This document shows, in pieces, positions 14,564 to 22,212 of a stretch of 37,336 nucleotides of DNA. The translations under genes and the position numbers were made by a program. Position 1 is the stretch's first letter; each line of letters begins with the position of its first letter. The DNA is from Clostridia bacterium (GTDB taxonomy: Bacteria > Bacillota > Clostridia > Oscillospirales > Acutalibacteraceae): NCBI GenBank assembly GCA_017428085.1, contig JAFRRP010000031.1:1-37336 (forward strand), read 5' to 3'. The notes beneath the pieces were generated by a model, which was not told where the DNA came from, made no database searches, and saw nothing but the letters and a program-made list of their open reading frames with translations.

Positions 14564-15724
14564 ATGTTCGCATCCGTGTTGAGCTTGCTCATCAACTATT
14601 TCATCGTTTTTTCCATCCTGTTCACCTCCGTCGGCAGAAACCTTCCCACCGAGGAGACCCGCACGGATTTTGACCAATGCAAAAACGTCATCTTCATGAT
14701 CGGCGACGGCATGGGCTTCAACAGCCTGAACAAGACCAAGGCCGAAAAGGAGATCGACACGCTGGCCATGAACACCTTCCCGCTGCAGGGCGAGTCCCAG
14801 ACGCGCTCCGCCGACAATATCGTCACCGACAGCGCGGCGGGCGGCACGGCGCTGGCCTGCGGCATCCGCACGAATAACGGCTTTGTGGGCGTCTACGGCT
14901 ACGACGGCTACGATCTGGTCAACCATCCCATGAACCTGTGCGAGCTGGCCAAATCCCAGGGCAAGACGGCCGGCATCGTCACCACCGACTCCACCTCCGG
15001 CGCCACCCCCGCCAGCTTTTCCGCCCACGCCCATAACCGGGGCGACGAGGAGGATATCACCTTCCAGCAGCTCCGGTGCGACCTGGACCTGATCTGGGGC
15101 GCCGCCACCGCCTCCTTCAGCGAGGAGACCGCCTCCGAATACGGCTTCACCTCCATCTACAACAAGGCGGATATGGACGCCCTGACGGAGGGCAGCCGCA
15201 GCTTCGGCCAGTTTACGGATTCCGTCTGGCACGAGGTCGCCAACGAGGGCATGCCCACCATGACGGAGATGGTCGTAAAGGCCATCGACCTGCTGGACGA
15301 CGACGAGGACGGCTTCTTCCTGATGGTGGAAGGCGCCCACATCGACAAGAACAACCACTCCAACAACGCCGAGGGCATGGAGGACGCGCTGGTGGCCTTC
15401 GATCAGGCGGTGCAGGCGGCGCTGGACTACGCCGCCGCGGACGGCGATACGCTGGTACTCGTCACTGCCGACCATGAGACAGGCGGCATCACGCTGAAGG
15501 ACGGCGAGTACGTCTACACCAAGGACGGCCACACCGGCGTCAACGTGCCGCTGCTGGTCTACGGCTGCGACAACTTCATCGAAAACGGACAGGCCGTCAA
15601 AAACAAAGAGGTGGCCCGCCGCGTGGCCTGCGTGATGGGGTACAACAGCTTCCCCCACAGGATCCACGAGCCCGTAGAACACGGAGGCAGAAACGATGAC
15701 TCGCCCTTCTATCCGGTTCGATAA
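14564..15724 (+). CDS. Alkaline phosphatase (PhoA superfamily)
   Basis: A 386-residue secreted or membrane-anchored phosphomonoesterase. A hydrophobic amino segment (about 4-22) would export it. Metal and catalytic motifs are complete: IFMIGDGMG (metal Asp), VTDSAAGGTALACG with the nucleophile Ser90, MVEGAHIDKNNHSNN, VTADHETGG, and HTGVNVPLLVYG near the end. AGAGGAGA lies before the ATG. Its last 29 bases overlap the start of the metallophosphoesterase, whose GGAGG ribosome site lies inside this gene. With the divergent glycerophosphodiesterase it forms a phosphate-ester scavenging locus. Confidence 0.92.
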   Translation: MFASVLSLLINYFIVFSILFTSVGRNLPTEETRTDFDQCKNVIFMIGDGMGFNSLNKTKAEKEIDTLAMNTFPLQGESQTRSADNIVTDSAAGGTALACGIRTNNGFVGVYGYDGYDLVNHPMNLCELAKSQGKTAGIVTTDSTSGATPASFSAHAHNRGDEEDITFQQLRCDLDLIWGAATASFSEETASEYGFTSIYNKADMDALTEGSRSFGQFTDSVWHEVANEGMPTMTEMVVKAIDLLDDDEDGFFLMVEGAHIDKNNHSNNAEGMEDALVAFDQAVQAALDYAAADGDTLVLVTADHETGGITLKDGEYVYTKDGHTGVNVPLLVYGCDNFIENGQAVKNKEVARRVACVMGYNSFPHRIHEPVEHGGRNDDSPFYPVR

Positions 15725-16730
15725 AAACGGCCGGTTCCGCATCCTGATGATCTCCGACTTCCACGGGAAGCCGGATTTCAACCCCAAGCTGACCGCCGGT
15801 ATCGAGGCGCTGGTCGATTACGCCAGGCCCGATCTCGTCTTTCTCGGCGGCGACCAGCTCTGCAATATCAACAAAGAGATCCTGCGCGATTTTCTGGAAC
15901 GCGCGCTGGAGCCCGTGCAAAAGCGCGGCATCCCGTGGGCGCACACCTTCGGCAACCACGACGCGGAGCAGGAGATGACCAAGGAGGAGATGGAGGAGGT
16001 CTACGAATCCTTCCCCCTGTGCCTGTCCGAGGCGGGCCCCGAAGAGATCAGCGGCGTGCCCAACTACTGCCTTACCGTGTATTCCCACGACGGCAGCGAG
16101 CCCCTCTATCACCTGTGGTCGCTGGATTCCCACACCAATTTCCGCGACTATCTGCGGGAATTTGACAACATTGACCAACGCCTGACGCTGAACGACTTCC
16201 GTCTGCCGGACCACTTCGGCGGCGGGCACGATCAGGCCTCGCCGATGTTCAATCAGGTCATGTGGTACTATCGGGAGTCCGCGCGCCGGGAAAAGGCGCT
16301 GGGCCGCAAGCTGCCCGCGCTGATGTTCCTCCACGTGCCGATCCTGGAATTCAACCTGCTGTGGCGCAACCCGGAACAGACCGGCTTCATCGGCCATAAG
16401 CGGGAAAGCCTGGGCAGCAGCGAGCTCAACCCCGGCCTGTTCATGGCCTGTCTGGAGCGCGGCGACGTGAAGGGCATCTTCTGCGGGCACGAGCACCTGT
16501 GCGATTTCCAGGGCGAGTATCTGGGGATCACCATGGCGTACGATTCCGCGGTGGGGTACGATATGTCCGCCCACGACGACCTGCGGGGCGGGCGCATCAT
16601 CGACCTGTATACCAACGGCGAATTTACCACCCGCCACGTGAAGCTGATGGACCTGCTGGGGCAGGCCGCCATGCGGGACCCGACGTATTTCGAGGGCGGC
16701 GACAAATACTTTATCAGGGATCTGGATTAA
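15696..16730 (+). CDS. Calcineurin-like metallophosphoesterase
   Basis: 344 residues without a signal peptide. All metal-site blocks are present: ISDFHG (about 19-24), GGDQ (about 52-55), GNHD (about 87-90), LHVP (about 212) and the closing GHEHLCDF (about 264-271). The long insert after GNHD and the overall order match the cytoplasmic, purple-acid-phosphatase-like branch of the family; the substrate is not evident. It starts inside the alkaline phosphatase gene (29-base overlap) and the TRIC gene follows three bases after its stop, so the three are one operon. Confidence 0.88.
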   Translation: MTRPSIRFDKNGRFRILMISDFHGKPDFNPKLTAGIEALVDYARPDLVFLGGDQLCNINKEILRDFLERALEPVQKRGIPWAHTFGNHDAEQEMTKEEMEEVYESFPLCLSEAGPEEISGVPNYCLTVYSHDGSEPLYHLWSLDSHTNFRDYLREFDNIDQRLTLNDFRLPDHFGGGHDQASPMFNQVMWYYRESARREKALGRKLPALMFLHVPILEFNLLWRNPEQTGFIGHKRESLGSSELNPGLFMACLERGDVKGIFCGHEHLCDFQGEYLGITMAYDSAVGYDMSAHDDLRGGRIIDLYTNGEFTTRHVKLMDLLGQAAMRDPTYFEGGDKYFIRDLD

Positions 16731-16733
16731 CGA

Positions 16734-17384
16734 ATGGAGCTTTCGGATTTGCTGTTTTCCGCGGTGGAGCTCATCGGCACGGTGTCCTTTGCGGTATCCG
16801 GCGCGATGATCGCCATCAAGCGGAAGCTGGACCTGTTCGGCGTGGTCGCGCTGGGGATGCTGACCGCCTTCGGCGGCGGCGTCACCCGGGACGTGCTGCT
16901 GGGCAGTATCCCGCCCCGGTGCTTTTACAGTTTTCATCTGCTGCTGGCGGCGTTCTTCGCGTCGCTGGCGGTGTTCGTCGTGGCCTACCTGTTCCGGCGG
17001 CACTATTTCCGCAGCGAAACGCTGATCGACAACGTCAACAACTTCATCGACGCGGTGGGCCTTGCGGCCTTCACCGTCTCCGGCGCGCAGACGGCCATTT
17101 CCGCCGGGCATTTTGAAAACCCGGCCTTCTGTATCTTCCTCGGCATGCTCACGGGCGTGGGCGGCGGCATCCTGCGGGACGTGGTCAGCATCACCATGCC
17201 GCTGATCTTCCGCAAGCGCGTCTACGCCACCGCCTCCATCCTCGGCGGCGCGGTCTACTACCTGTGCCTGCGGGCGGGGTTGCACGATACGCTTTCCGTC
17301 GTCGTCTGCATGCTGGCCATCGTCGCCGTGCGCGTCTGCGCCACGGTGTTCCACTGGAACCTGCCCAAGGTGGAAGCGCCGTAG
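16734..17384 (+). CDS. TRIC-type (UPF0126/YicG) membrane channel protein
   Basis: A 216-residue integral membrane protein of two homologous three-helix halves. Each half carries the glycine-rich kink motif: AFGGGVTRDVLLG (about 44-56) and GVGGGILRDV (about 141-150). This is the bacterial counterpart of trimeric intracellular cation channels, which conduct K+ or Na+. It begins three bases after the phosphoesterase stop without a clear ribosome site of its own, so translational coupling is likely. Its TAG stop is part of a REP-like GTAGC sequence. Confidence 0.9.
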   Translation: MELSDLLFSAVELIGTVSFAVSGAMIAIKRKLDLFGVVALGMLTAFGGGVTRDVLLGSIPPRCFYSFHLLLAAFFASLAVFVVAYLFRRHYFRSETLIDNVNNFIDAVGLAAFTVSGAQTAISAGHFENPAFCIFLGMLTGVGGGILRDVVSITMPLIFRKRVYATASILGGAVYYLCLRAGLHDTLSVVVCMLAIVAVRVCATVFHWNLPKVEAP

Positions 17385-17432
17385 CACGCAGCCTCAGCTG
17401 CGTTTCAGGTAGCGCGGCACCTCAGTGCCACT
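17381..17432 (+). repeat. Two REP-like GTAG palindromes in direct tandem
   Basis: Unit 1: GTAGC with stem ACGCAGC, loop CTCA, stem GCTGCGT (17381-17403). Unit 2: GTAGC with stem GCGGCAC, loop CTCA, stem GTGCC (17409 on; the last pair is changed). They are in the same orientation, unlike the inverted pairs elsewhere. The first overlaps the TRIC stop codon. Confidence 0.8.
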
Positions 17433-17435
17433 TCA

Positions 17436-17463
17436 GGCAGTAGGCAATAGGCAGTAGGCTATA
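17436..17463 (+). repeat. Heptamer array (GGCAGTA)
   Basis: GGCAGTA, GGCAATA, GGCAGTA, GGCTATA, directly after the REP pair and before a short ACGGCG/CGCCGT hairpin with TTTTA (17464-17482). Confidence 0.75.
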
Positions 17464-17488
17464 CGGCGCGTTTCGCCGTTTTATCAGC

Positions 17489-17863
17489 ATGATGGACCAT
17501 TATCTTGTTTTTGACCGGGAACCGTTTGTCGGTTTCATGCCGGACGATCTTCGGGATTGGCTGAAAACACATCGTCAGGAATCCGATATTGCTTTGCTCG
17601 TTAAACTGATCCATGAAAAGACAGCATACGTGGCGGATGGAAGCGATGAAACCGGAGACGTCTGGGCGCATTATGCGTATGAAGAATGGTTTGAACTCGA
17701 AATTGAACTAATTGAGTTGATCAAAGAAATCCTTTCCGCAGAGAACCGGACAAAAGGAACGAATTATCCTTTGGAAGGTCTCGGTACCCACTATGTCATC
17801 CGGCCGTTTATGGAGCGTAACGGATATCGCGACTGTTCCGGATGGTGGATAAAAGAAGAATAA
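17489..17863 (+). CDS. Small acidic protein of unknown function
   Basis: 124 residues, no signal peptide or membrane helix, rich in Trp/Tyr, Glu and Asp, and probably alpha-helical around HYAYEEWFELEIELIELIKEIL. I do not recognise a family. Base composition is distinctly lower in GC than murT or the TRIC gene, suggesting separate ancestry. It starts with two ATG codons (17489 and 17492) and no good ribosome site, and sits between a repeat cluster and murT. Codon pattern and an intact frame favour a real gene, but evidence for expression is weak. Confidence 0.55.
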   Translation: MMDHYLVFDREPFVGFMPDDLRDWLKTHRQESDIALLVKLIHEKTAYVADGSDETGDVWAHYAYEEWFELEIELIELIKEILSAENRTKGTNYPLEGLGTHYVIRPFMERNGYRDCSGWWIKEE

Positions 17864-17896
17864 AAATCATTTTATAAAGGGAGGTACGATCCCAAC

Positions 17897-19270
17897 ATGG
17901 ACAAGCTCAGATTTTACGTCGCCATGGCGGCGGCAAAGCTGTCGGCCGTCGGGCTGCGGCTGCTGGGGCGCAACGCCAGCTATCTGCCCGGCCTGATCGC
18001 GGTGACGATCTGCAAAAACTTCATCGGCCACCTGCAAAAGCCGGAAACGCTGATCTGCGTCACCGGCACCAACGGCAAGACCACCACCAGTAACCTGCTG
18101 AACACGGTGCTGACCAACAGCGGGGAAAAGGTGACCAACAACTCCTTCGGCTCCAACGTGCAGGGGGGCGTGGCGGCGGCGCTGCTGCTGAATTCCACCT
18201 TTACCGGTAAGCCGAAGAACAGGATCGCCGTGCTGGAGGTGGACGAGCGCAGCTCGTTGCTTGTCTATCCGTTTATGGCGCCGGATTACCTGATCTGCAA
18301 CAACATCATGCGGGATTCCATCAAGCGCAACGCCCACACGGATTTCATCTCCTATATCATCAACTCCGCCGTGCCGGAGACCACGAAAGTGATCCTCAAT
18401 GCGGACGATATCATCGGCGCGCAGCTCTGCCCCCAGTGTGAGAAAAAGGTCTTTTTCGGCGTGGACGCGCTGCCTCCCGCCAAGACCGAAGGCATGACGG
18501 CGCGGGACATCGTCTACTGCCCGAAGTGCGGCGGAAAGCTGGAAGCCGAGTACCTGCGGTATAACCACATCGGCCGCTGGCGCTGCGCGGACTGCGGCTT
18601 CGCTTCCCCCGCACGGGATTACGTGGTCACGGACGTGGATAAGGCCGCCGGCACCTTCACCGTGGCCCACGGGGAGGAACGCCACTCCTTCAAGCTGGTC
18701 AACGACAACATCGTCAACGTGTTCAACTTCTGCGGGGCGATCGCCCTGCTGCGGGAGATGGGCGTCCCGTATGAGACCATCGAGACCGCGTTTCAGGATA
18801 CGGAGCTGGTCAAGACCCGCTACGACCACATCGAGGCAGGCAAGCTGCATATCACCCGCATCCTCGCCAAGGGGCAGAACCCGGTGGCGGTCAGCCGCAC
18901 GTTCAGCTATACCGCCAAATGCCCCGGCGACAAAAAGTGTTTGCTGCTGATCATCGACGACAAGGAGGACAATATCCACAACGTGGAAAGTACCTGCTGG
19001 CTGTACGACCTCGACTATACGCCCCTGAAGGACCCCACGATCGACTGCATGATCTTCGCGGGCAAGCGCTGTAAGGATCACGTGCTGCGGGCGGCCATGA
19101 GCGGCGTGGACCTTTCGAAGATCGTCACCACCGACGAGGTGAAGAACTGCTCCGCGCTGGTGGATACGCAGAAGTATCAGGATATTTACCTGCTGTTTGA
19201 AAACTACTGGCTGGACGAGGCGCTGGCCGAAGAAAAACTGCTGGTGGCAAGAGGGGAGAGCGGGACATGA
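17897..19270 (+). CDS. murT: MurT: Mur-ligase-type subunit of lipid II isoglutaminyl synthase
   Basis: MurT activates the alpha-carboxylate of D-Glu2 in lipid II with ATP so that ammonia from GatD can amidate it. The 457 residues show the Mur ligase P-loop VTGTNGKTTT (about 55-64), VLEVDERS (about 112-119), and a zinc ribbon of four cysteine positions in the middle domain (C178/C181, C208/C211 and C230/C233 pairs), typical of MurT. The carboxy domain (DUF1727) has the CWLYDLDY stretch at about residue 370, but the loop before it (DDKEDNIHNVEST) seems diverged from the usual acidic-glycine form. GGGAGG lies 12 bases before the ATG. It overlaps gatD by four bases. Confidence 0.92.
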   Translation: MDKLRFYVAMAAAKLSAVGLRLLGRNASYLPGLIAVTICKNFIGHLQKPETLICVTGTNGKTTTSNLLNTVLTNSGEKVTNNSFGSNVQGGVAAALLLNSTFTGKPKNRIAVLEVDERSSLLVYPFMAPDYLICNNIMRDSIKRNAHTDFISYIINSAVPETTKVILNADDIIGAQLCPQCEKKVFFGVDALPPAKTEGMTARDIVYCPKCGGKLEAEYLRYNHIGRWRCADCGFASPARDYVVTDVDKAAGTFTVAHGEERHSFKLVNDNIVNVFNFCGAIALLREMGVPYETIETAFQDTELVKTRYDHIEAGKLHITRILAKGQNPVAVSRTFSYTAKCPGDKKCLLLIIDDKEDNIHNVESTCWLYDLDYTPLKDPTIDCMIFAGKRCKDHVLRAAMSGVDLSKIVTTDEVKNCSALVDTQKYQDIYLLFENYWLDEALAEEKLLVARGESGT

Positions 19271-19974
19271 CGATCGAAGTATTATTCGCGGAGGTCTGCA
19301 ACCTCTGCGGCGACGCGCAGAACGCGGCATACCTGAAACAGACGCTGCCCGACGCGGAGGTGATCGACACCTCCCTGCCGGACCGTCCCTTCTTTGCCGA
19401 CCACACGCCGGACATGATCTATATGGGCAACATGAGCGAGCGCATCCAGCGCCGCGTGGTCGAGACGCTGCGCCCGTACAGGGACCGGCTGCAGGAGCTG
19501 ATCGACGGCGGCACGGTGATGCTGTTCACCGGCAACGCGTGGGAGGTGCTGACGAAGCACATCAGCTATGTGACGGAAAAGATCGAACTGGACGGGCTGG
19601 GCCTTCTCGACCTGACGGTCAAGACCGACTGGTTCGACCGTTACAACGGCAAGGTGCTGGGCCGGTGCGGCGACATCGACGTGATCGGCTTCCGTTCCCA
19701 GTTCAGCATGGTCCATGGCGACAATTCGCAATGCGCCTTCCTGAAGGTGGAGCGCGGGATCGGCGTCAACCCGGAGAGCAAATACGAGGGCGTACGGGTG
19801 AACAACCTGTTCGGCACCGCCGTGCTGGGGCCCATCCTGCCCAATAACCCGTTGTTCACGGAATACCTGATCTCCCTCACCGGCACACAGGCGCAGGCCG
19901 CCTTCCGGGAGCAGGCCATGGCCGCCTATGAGCAGCGGTTAAAAGAATTCCGCGACCCGAAGACGGAGTTTTGA
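19267..19974 (+). CDS. gatD: GatD homologue lacking the catalytic Cys and His
   Basis: GatD is a class I-type glutaminase that supplies ammonia to MurT. Position beside murT (four-base ATGA overlap), length (235) and landmarks such as ELDGLGLLDL and LFGTA-LGPILPNN identify the family. The nucleophile elbow, normally TICGG, reads LFTGN here: Thr88 replaces the Cys. The catalytic His in GTYLHGPILP reads GTAVLGPILP: Leu187. The conserved GFENHGG segment is also changed (GFRSQFS). The protein is therefore predicted not to hydrolyse glutamine by the known mechanism. The alignment to the Staphylococcus aureus protein is from memory. The frame is intact and the composition matches murT, so it does not look like a decaying gene. 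A terminator follows. Confidence 0.85.
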   Translation: MTIEVLFAEVCNLCGDAQNAAYLKQTLPDAEVIDTSLPDRPFFADHTPDMIYMGNMSERIQRRVVETLRPYRDRLQELIDGGTVMLFTGNAWEVLTKHISYVTEKIELDGLGLLDLTVKTDWFDRYNGKVLGRCGDIDVIGFRSQFSMVHGDNSQCAFLKVERGIGVNPESKYEGVRVNNLFGTAVLGPILPNNPLFTEYLISLTGTQAQAAFREQAMAAYEQRLKEFRDPKTEF

Positions 19975-19996
19975 CGCATCCATCCTCATACGACGG

Positions 19997-20024
19997 CAGC
20001 CGCCCGGAAAGGGCGGCTGTTTTA
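19997..20024 (+). terminator. Terminator after murT-gatD
   Basis: CAGCCGCCC / GGGCGGCTG, loop GGAAA, followed by TTTT. Confidence 0.85.
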
Positions 20025-20069
20025 CAGTGGATCGAAATCGAACGGGAGTGTTTCCGTCCCGAAAAGGGC

Positions 20070-20098
20070 TTGCTATTTTCATGAAACCGTGGTATGAT
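20070..20098 (+). promoter_or_regulatory. Promoter for the ectB-like gene
   Basis: TTGCTA (20070-20075), a 17-base spacer, TATGAT (20093-20098). Confidence 0.55.
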
Positions 20099-20172
20099 GT
20101 TATTCAGGTAAAACCGCGCTGTTTTATCGCAAGGAATCAATTGGCATTATCAAATATAAGAGGTAAAAGAGC

Positions 20173-21429
20173 ATGAGCATTTTTGAAGAAGTTGAATCCG
20201 AAGTCAGATCGTACTGCCGCAGCTTTCCCGTGGTATTCGACACGGCCCAAGGCAGCCACCTTTACACCAAGGACGGCAAAGATTATCTGGATTTCTTTGA
20301 CGGGGCGGGCGCGCTGAACTACGGCCACAATAACCCCTACCTGATGGATAAGGTCGTCGCCTATATTCAGAAAAAGGGTATCACCCACGCGCTGGATATG
20401 AGTACCGCCGCCAAGGAGGAATTCCTGACCACGTTCCGCAACGAGATCCTGGCGCCCCGCGGCATGGACCACAAGGTGATGTTCTGCGGCTCCACCGGCA
20501 CCAACGCGGTGGAAGCGGCGCTGAAGCTCGCCCGCAAGGTCACGGGCCGCGACACCGTCTTCGCCTTCTCCGGCGCGTTCCACGGCATGTCCATGGGCAG
20601 CCTTTCCGTCACCAGCGGCAACGACACCCGCGAAAGCCTGCGCGGCTCCCAGCACGCGGTGGTGTTCATGCCCTTCCCCTACGGCTTCAACGCCTCCTTC
20701 GACACAATCGGCTATATCCGCAACGTGCTGGAGGACGACCACTCCGGTATCGCCAAGCCCGCCGCCATCATTCTGGAAACGGTGCAGGCGGAGGGCGGCG
20801 TCATCGTGGCCGATCCCCAGTGGCTGCGGGACCTGCGCGCCCTTTGCGACGAGTACGGCATCCTGCTGATCTGCGACGAAATCCAGGTGGGCTGCGGGCG
20901 TACCGGCACCTTTTTCTCCTTCGAGCGCGCGGGCATCATTCCGGATATGGTCACCCTGTCCAAGTCCATCAGCGGCGCGGGCCTTCCCATGTCGCTGCTG
21001 CTGATGCGTCCCGAGCTTGACAAGTTCACCCCCGGCGAGCACAACGGCACCTTCCGCGGCAACCAGCTGGCGTTCGTGGCGGGCAAGGCCGCCATCGAGT
21101 TCATCAAGGAAAACGACCTGCTGACGCAGGTAAAGAAAAAGAGCGAGATCATCCGGCATTTCATGGAGACCGAGATCCTGCCGCTGGACAGCCGCCTTTC
21201 CGTGCGCGGCATCGGCATGATCTGGGGCATCGAGTTCGAGAAGATCGACTACCGTCTCAGCAAGGTGGCCGCCATGCGCTGCTTTGAAAACGGCCTGATC
21301 ATCGAGCGCGCGGGCCGTCGTGACAGCGTCCTGAAGCCCATGCCCGCCCTGACCATCCCGGAGGATGACCTGATGAAGGGCCTTGCCATTGTGAAGGAAG
21401 CCGTAGCGTATGCCTTGAAGCAGGCATAA
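20173..21429 (+). CDS. ectB: EctB-like diaminobutyrate aminotransferase
   Basis: A 418-residue class III PLP aminotransferase. The opening FEEVESEVRSYCRSFPVVFDTAQGS, then STGTNAVEAALKLAR, GAFHGMSMGSLSVT, CDEIQVGCGRTG and the PLP lysine in TLSKSISGAGLP (Lys264) match EctB/diaminobutyrate-2-oxoglutarate transaminase, which converts aspartate semialdehyde to L-2,4-diaminobutyrate. EctA and EctC, needed for ectoine, are not in the window, and the gene is monocistronic with its own promoter and terminator. The product could serve another pathway such as a peptide or polyamine. The family call is strong, the exact substrate less so. Confidence 0.82.
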   Translation: MSIFEEVESEVRSYCRSFPVVFDTAQGSHLYTKDGKDYLDFFDGAGALNYGHNNPYLMDKVVAYIQKKGITHALDMSTAAKEEFLTTFRNEILAPRGMDHKVMFCGSTGTNAVEAALKLARKVTGRDTVFAFSGAFHGMSMGSLSVTSGNDTRESLRGSQHAVVFMPFPYGFNASFDTIGYIRNVLEDDHSGIAKPAAIILETVQAEGGVIVADPQWLRDLRALCDEYGILLICDEIQVGCGRTGTFFSFERAGIIPDMVTLSKSISGAGLPMSLLLMRPELDKFTPGEHNGTFRGNQLAFVAGKAAIEFIKENDLLTQVKKKSEIIRHFMETEILPLDSRLSVRGIGMIWGIEFEKIDYRLSKVAAMRCFENGLIIERAGRRDSVLKPMPALTIPEDDLMKGLAIVKEAVAYALKQA

Positions 21430-21446
21430 ATCACCCGTAAAACAAC

Positions 21447-21487
21447 GACCGCAGGCGGAATGGTTCATCCGCTTGCGGTCTTTTTTA
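21447..21487 (+). terminator. Terminator after the ectB-like gene
   Basis: A 13-bp stem, GACCGCAGGCGGA / TCCGCTTGCGGTC (one mismatch), followed by TTTTTT. Confidence 0.9.
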
Positions 21488-21504
21488 TGAGTATGGGGCA
21501 AAAG

Positions 21505-21550
21505 AAAAAACCGATGGCCGACCACCGGTTTTTTAGCCCTGTAAGGGCTA
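21505..21550 (-). terminator. Terminator(s) for the minus-strand small peptides
   Basis: On the minus strand two hairpins follow the peptide genes: AGCCCTTACAGGGCT with an adjacent A run, then ACCGGTGG-TCGG-CCATCGGT followed by TTTTTTC. Confidence 0.7.
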
Positions 21551-21601
21551 CGTTTTCTTTTTGCCTTACGACAAAACAATCGAAAGCAACAGCCCTCTTT
21601 T

Positions 21602-21709
21602 TTACTCTTTTTCTTTGTCGCTGGAGAACTTCGAGAAAAAATCCTTCAGATAAGCGATCAGAGTGGTGAGATACTCCACAAACATATTGATATAATCAAC
21701 AGTCGACAC
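21602..21709 (-). CDS. Small amphipathic peptide B (35 residues)
   Basis: A GTG start at 21709 lies nine bases downstream of AGGAG, and the frame runs 35 codons to TAA. The peptide has an acidic start (STVDYINMFVEYL), a hydrophobic/amphipathic helix (LTTLIAYLKDFFSKF) and a charged tail (SSDKEKE). It has no export leader with a cleavage site. The core aligns with the end of peptide A, 42 bases upstream (LADIINMVKDFIGKI), sharing L..[IL]I..[VL]KDF[IF].K. The two genes very probably form one transcript with terminators behind it. Possible roles are a leaderless bacteriocin or PSM-like membrane peptide, or a membrane-surface helix; none is shown. Confidence 0.65.
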   Translation of the reverse strand: MSTVDYINMFVEYLTTLIAYLKDFFSKFSSDKEKE

Positions 21710-21750
21710 TTTGTTTCACTCCTTTCACGAAAAATCAAAGATAAGACAAA

Positions 21751-21966
21751 TTATTTGCCGTTGTTCTCAAGGGCGTATTTGATCTTGCCGATGAAATCCT
21801 TCACCATATTGATGATATCCGCCAGCCATTCGGACCAACCCAGCAGGAAATTGCCGATGTCCTCCGCGCTTTCCGGTTTGTTGATACCCGCGAAGATCTC
21901 GTCAATATTCGTGATCTCTTCGTAGCGGCCGCTGCCGTTACCGTTTGCTTTCAGCATTTGTTTCAC
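21751..21966 (-). CDS. Small protein A (71 residues) with a C-terminal amphipathic helix
   Basis: An ATG at 21966 follows AGAGGTG. The amino half is polar (KANGNGSGRYEEITNIDEIFAG), and the carboxy half NFLLGWSEWLADIINMVKDFIGKIKYALENNGK is a likely membrane-binding helix. No family is recognised. The last 28 residues resemble peptide B downstream, so the two seem to be paralogous at that end. Peptide A might be a precursor with a leader, though there is no GG or Sec-type cleavage signal I would rely on. It has its own minus-strand promoter and AT-rich composition against GC-rich neighbours. Confidence 0.65.
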   Translation of the reverse strand: MKQMLKANGNGSGRYEEITNIDEIFAGINKPESAEDIGNFLLGWSEWLADIINMVKDFIGKIKYALENNGK

Positions 21967-22011
21967 CTCTTTTATGGGATACTTTCACAAAATAAATTAT
22001 CTTGCATAGTA

Positions 22012-22040
22012 ATCATATCACTATTCATCAAGCAATGCAA
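22012..22040 (-). promoter_or_regulatory. Promoter for the small-peptide pair
   Basis: On the minus strand: TTGCAT (22040-22035), a 17-base spacer, TATGAT (22017-22012). Confidence 0.6.
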
Positions 22041-22151
22041 GAAAAAAAAACGTTCTGAAAAAAGATTAACATATTTGTCACAATCGAGCCACAATTCAAC
22101 CCGCATGGGTGATTTTGTCGCTGATTTTGCGCGTTCCCGGCCGTTTTTTTC

Positions 22152-22180
22152 TTTACACGCGCGGTATTTCATAGTACAAT
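22152..22180 (+). promoter_or_regulatory. Promoter for the pseudouridine synthase gene
   Basis: TTTACA (22152-22157), a 17-base spacer, TACAAT (22175-22180); 32 bases before the ATG. Confidence 0.6.
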
Positions 22181-22212
22181 CGGAATGACAAAACGGAAAG
22201 AAGAACGGACGC

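Noticed and set aside
21602..21966. Toxin-antitoxin type I module instead of a peptide operon
   Set aside because: No antisense RNA promoter was seen over the peptide genes, and the 71-residue partner is longer than usual; this cannot be excluded, but nothing supports it.
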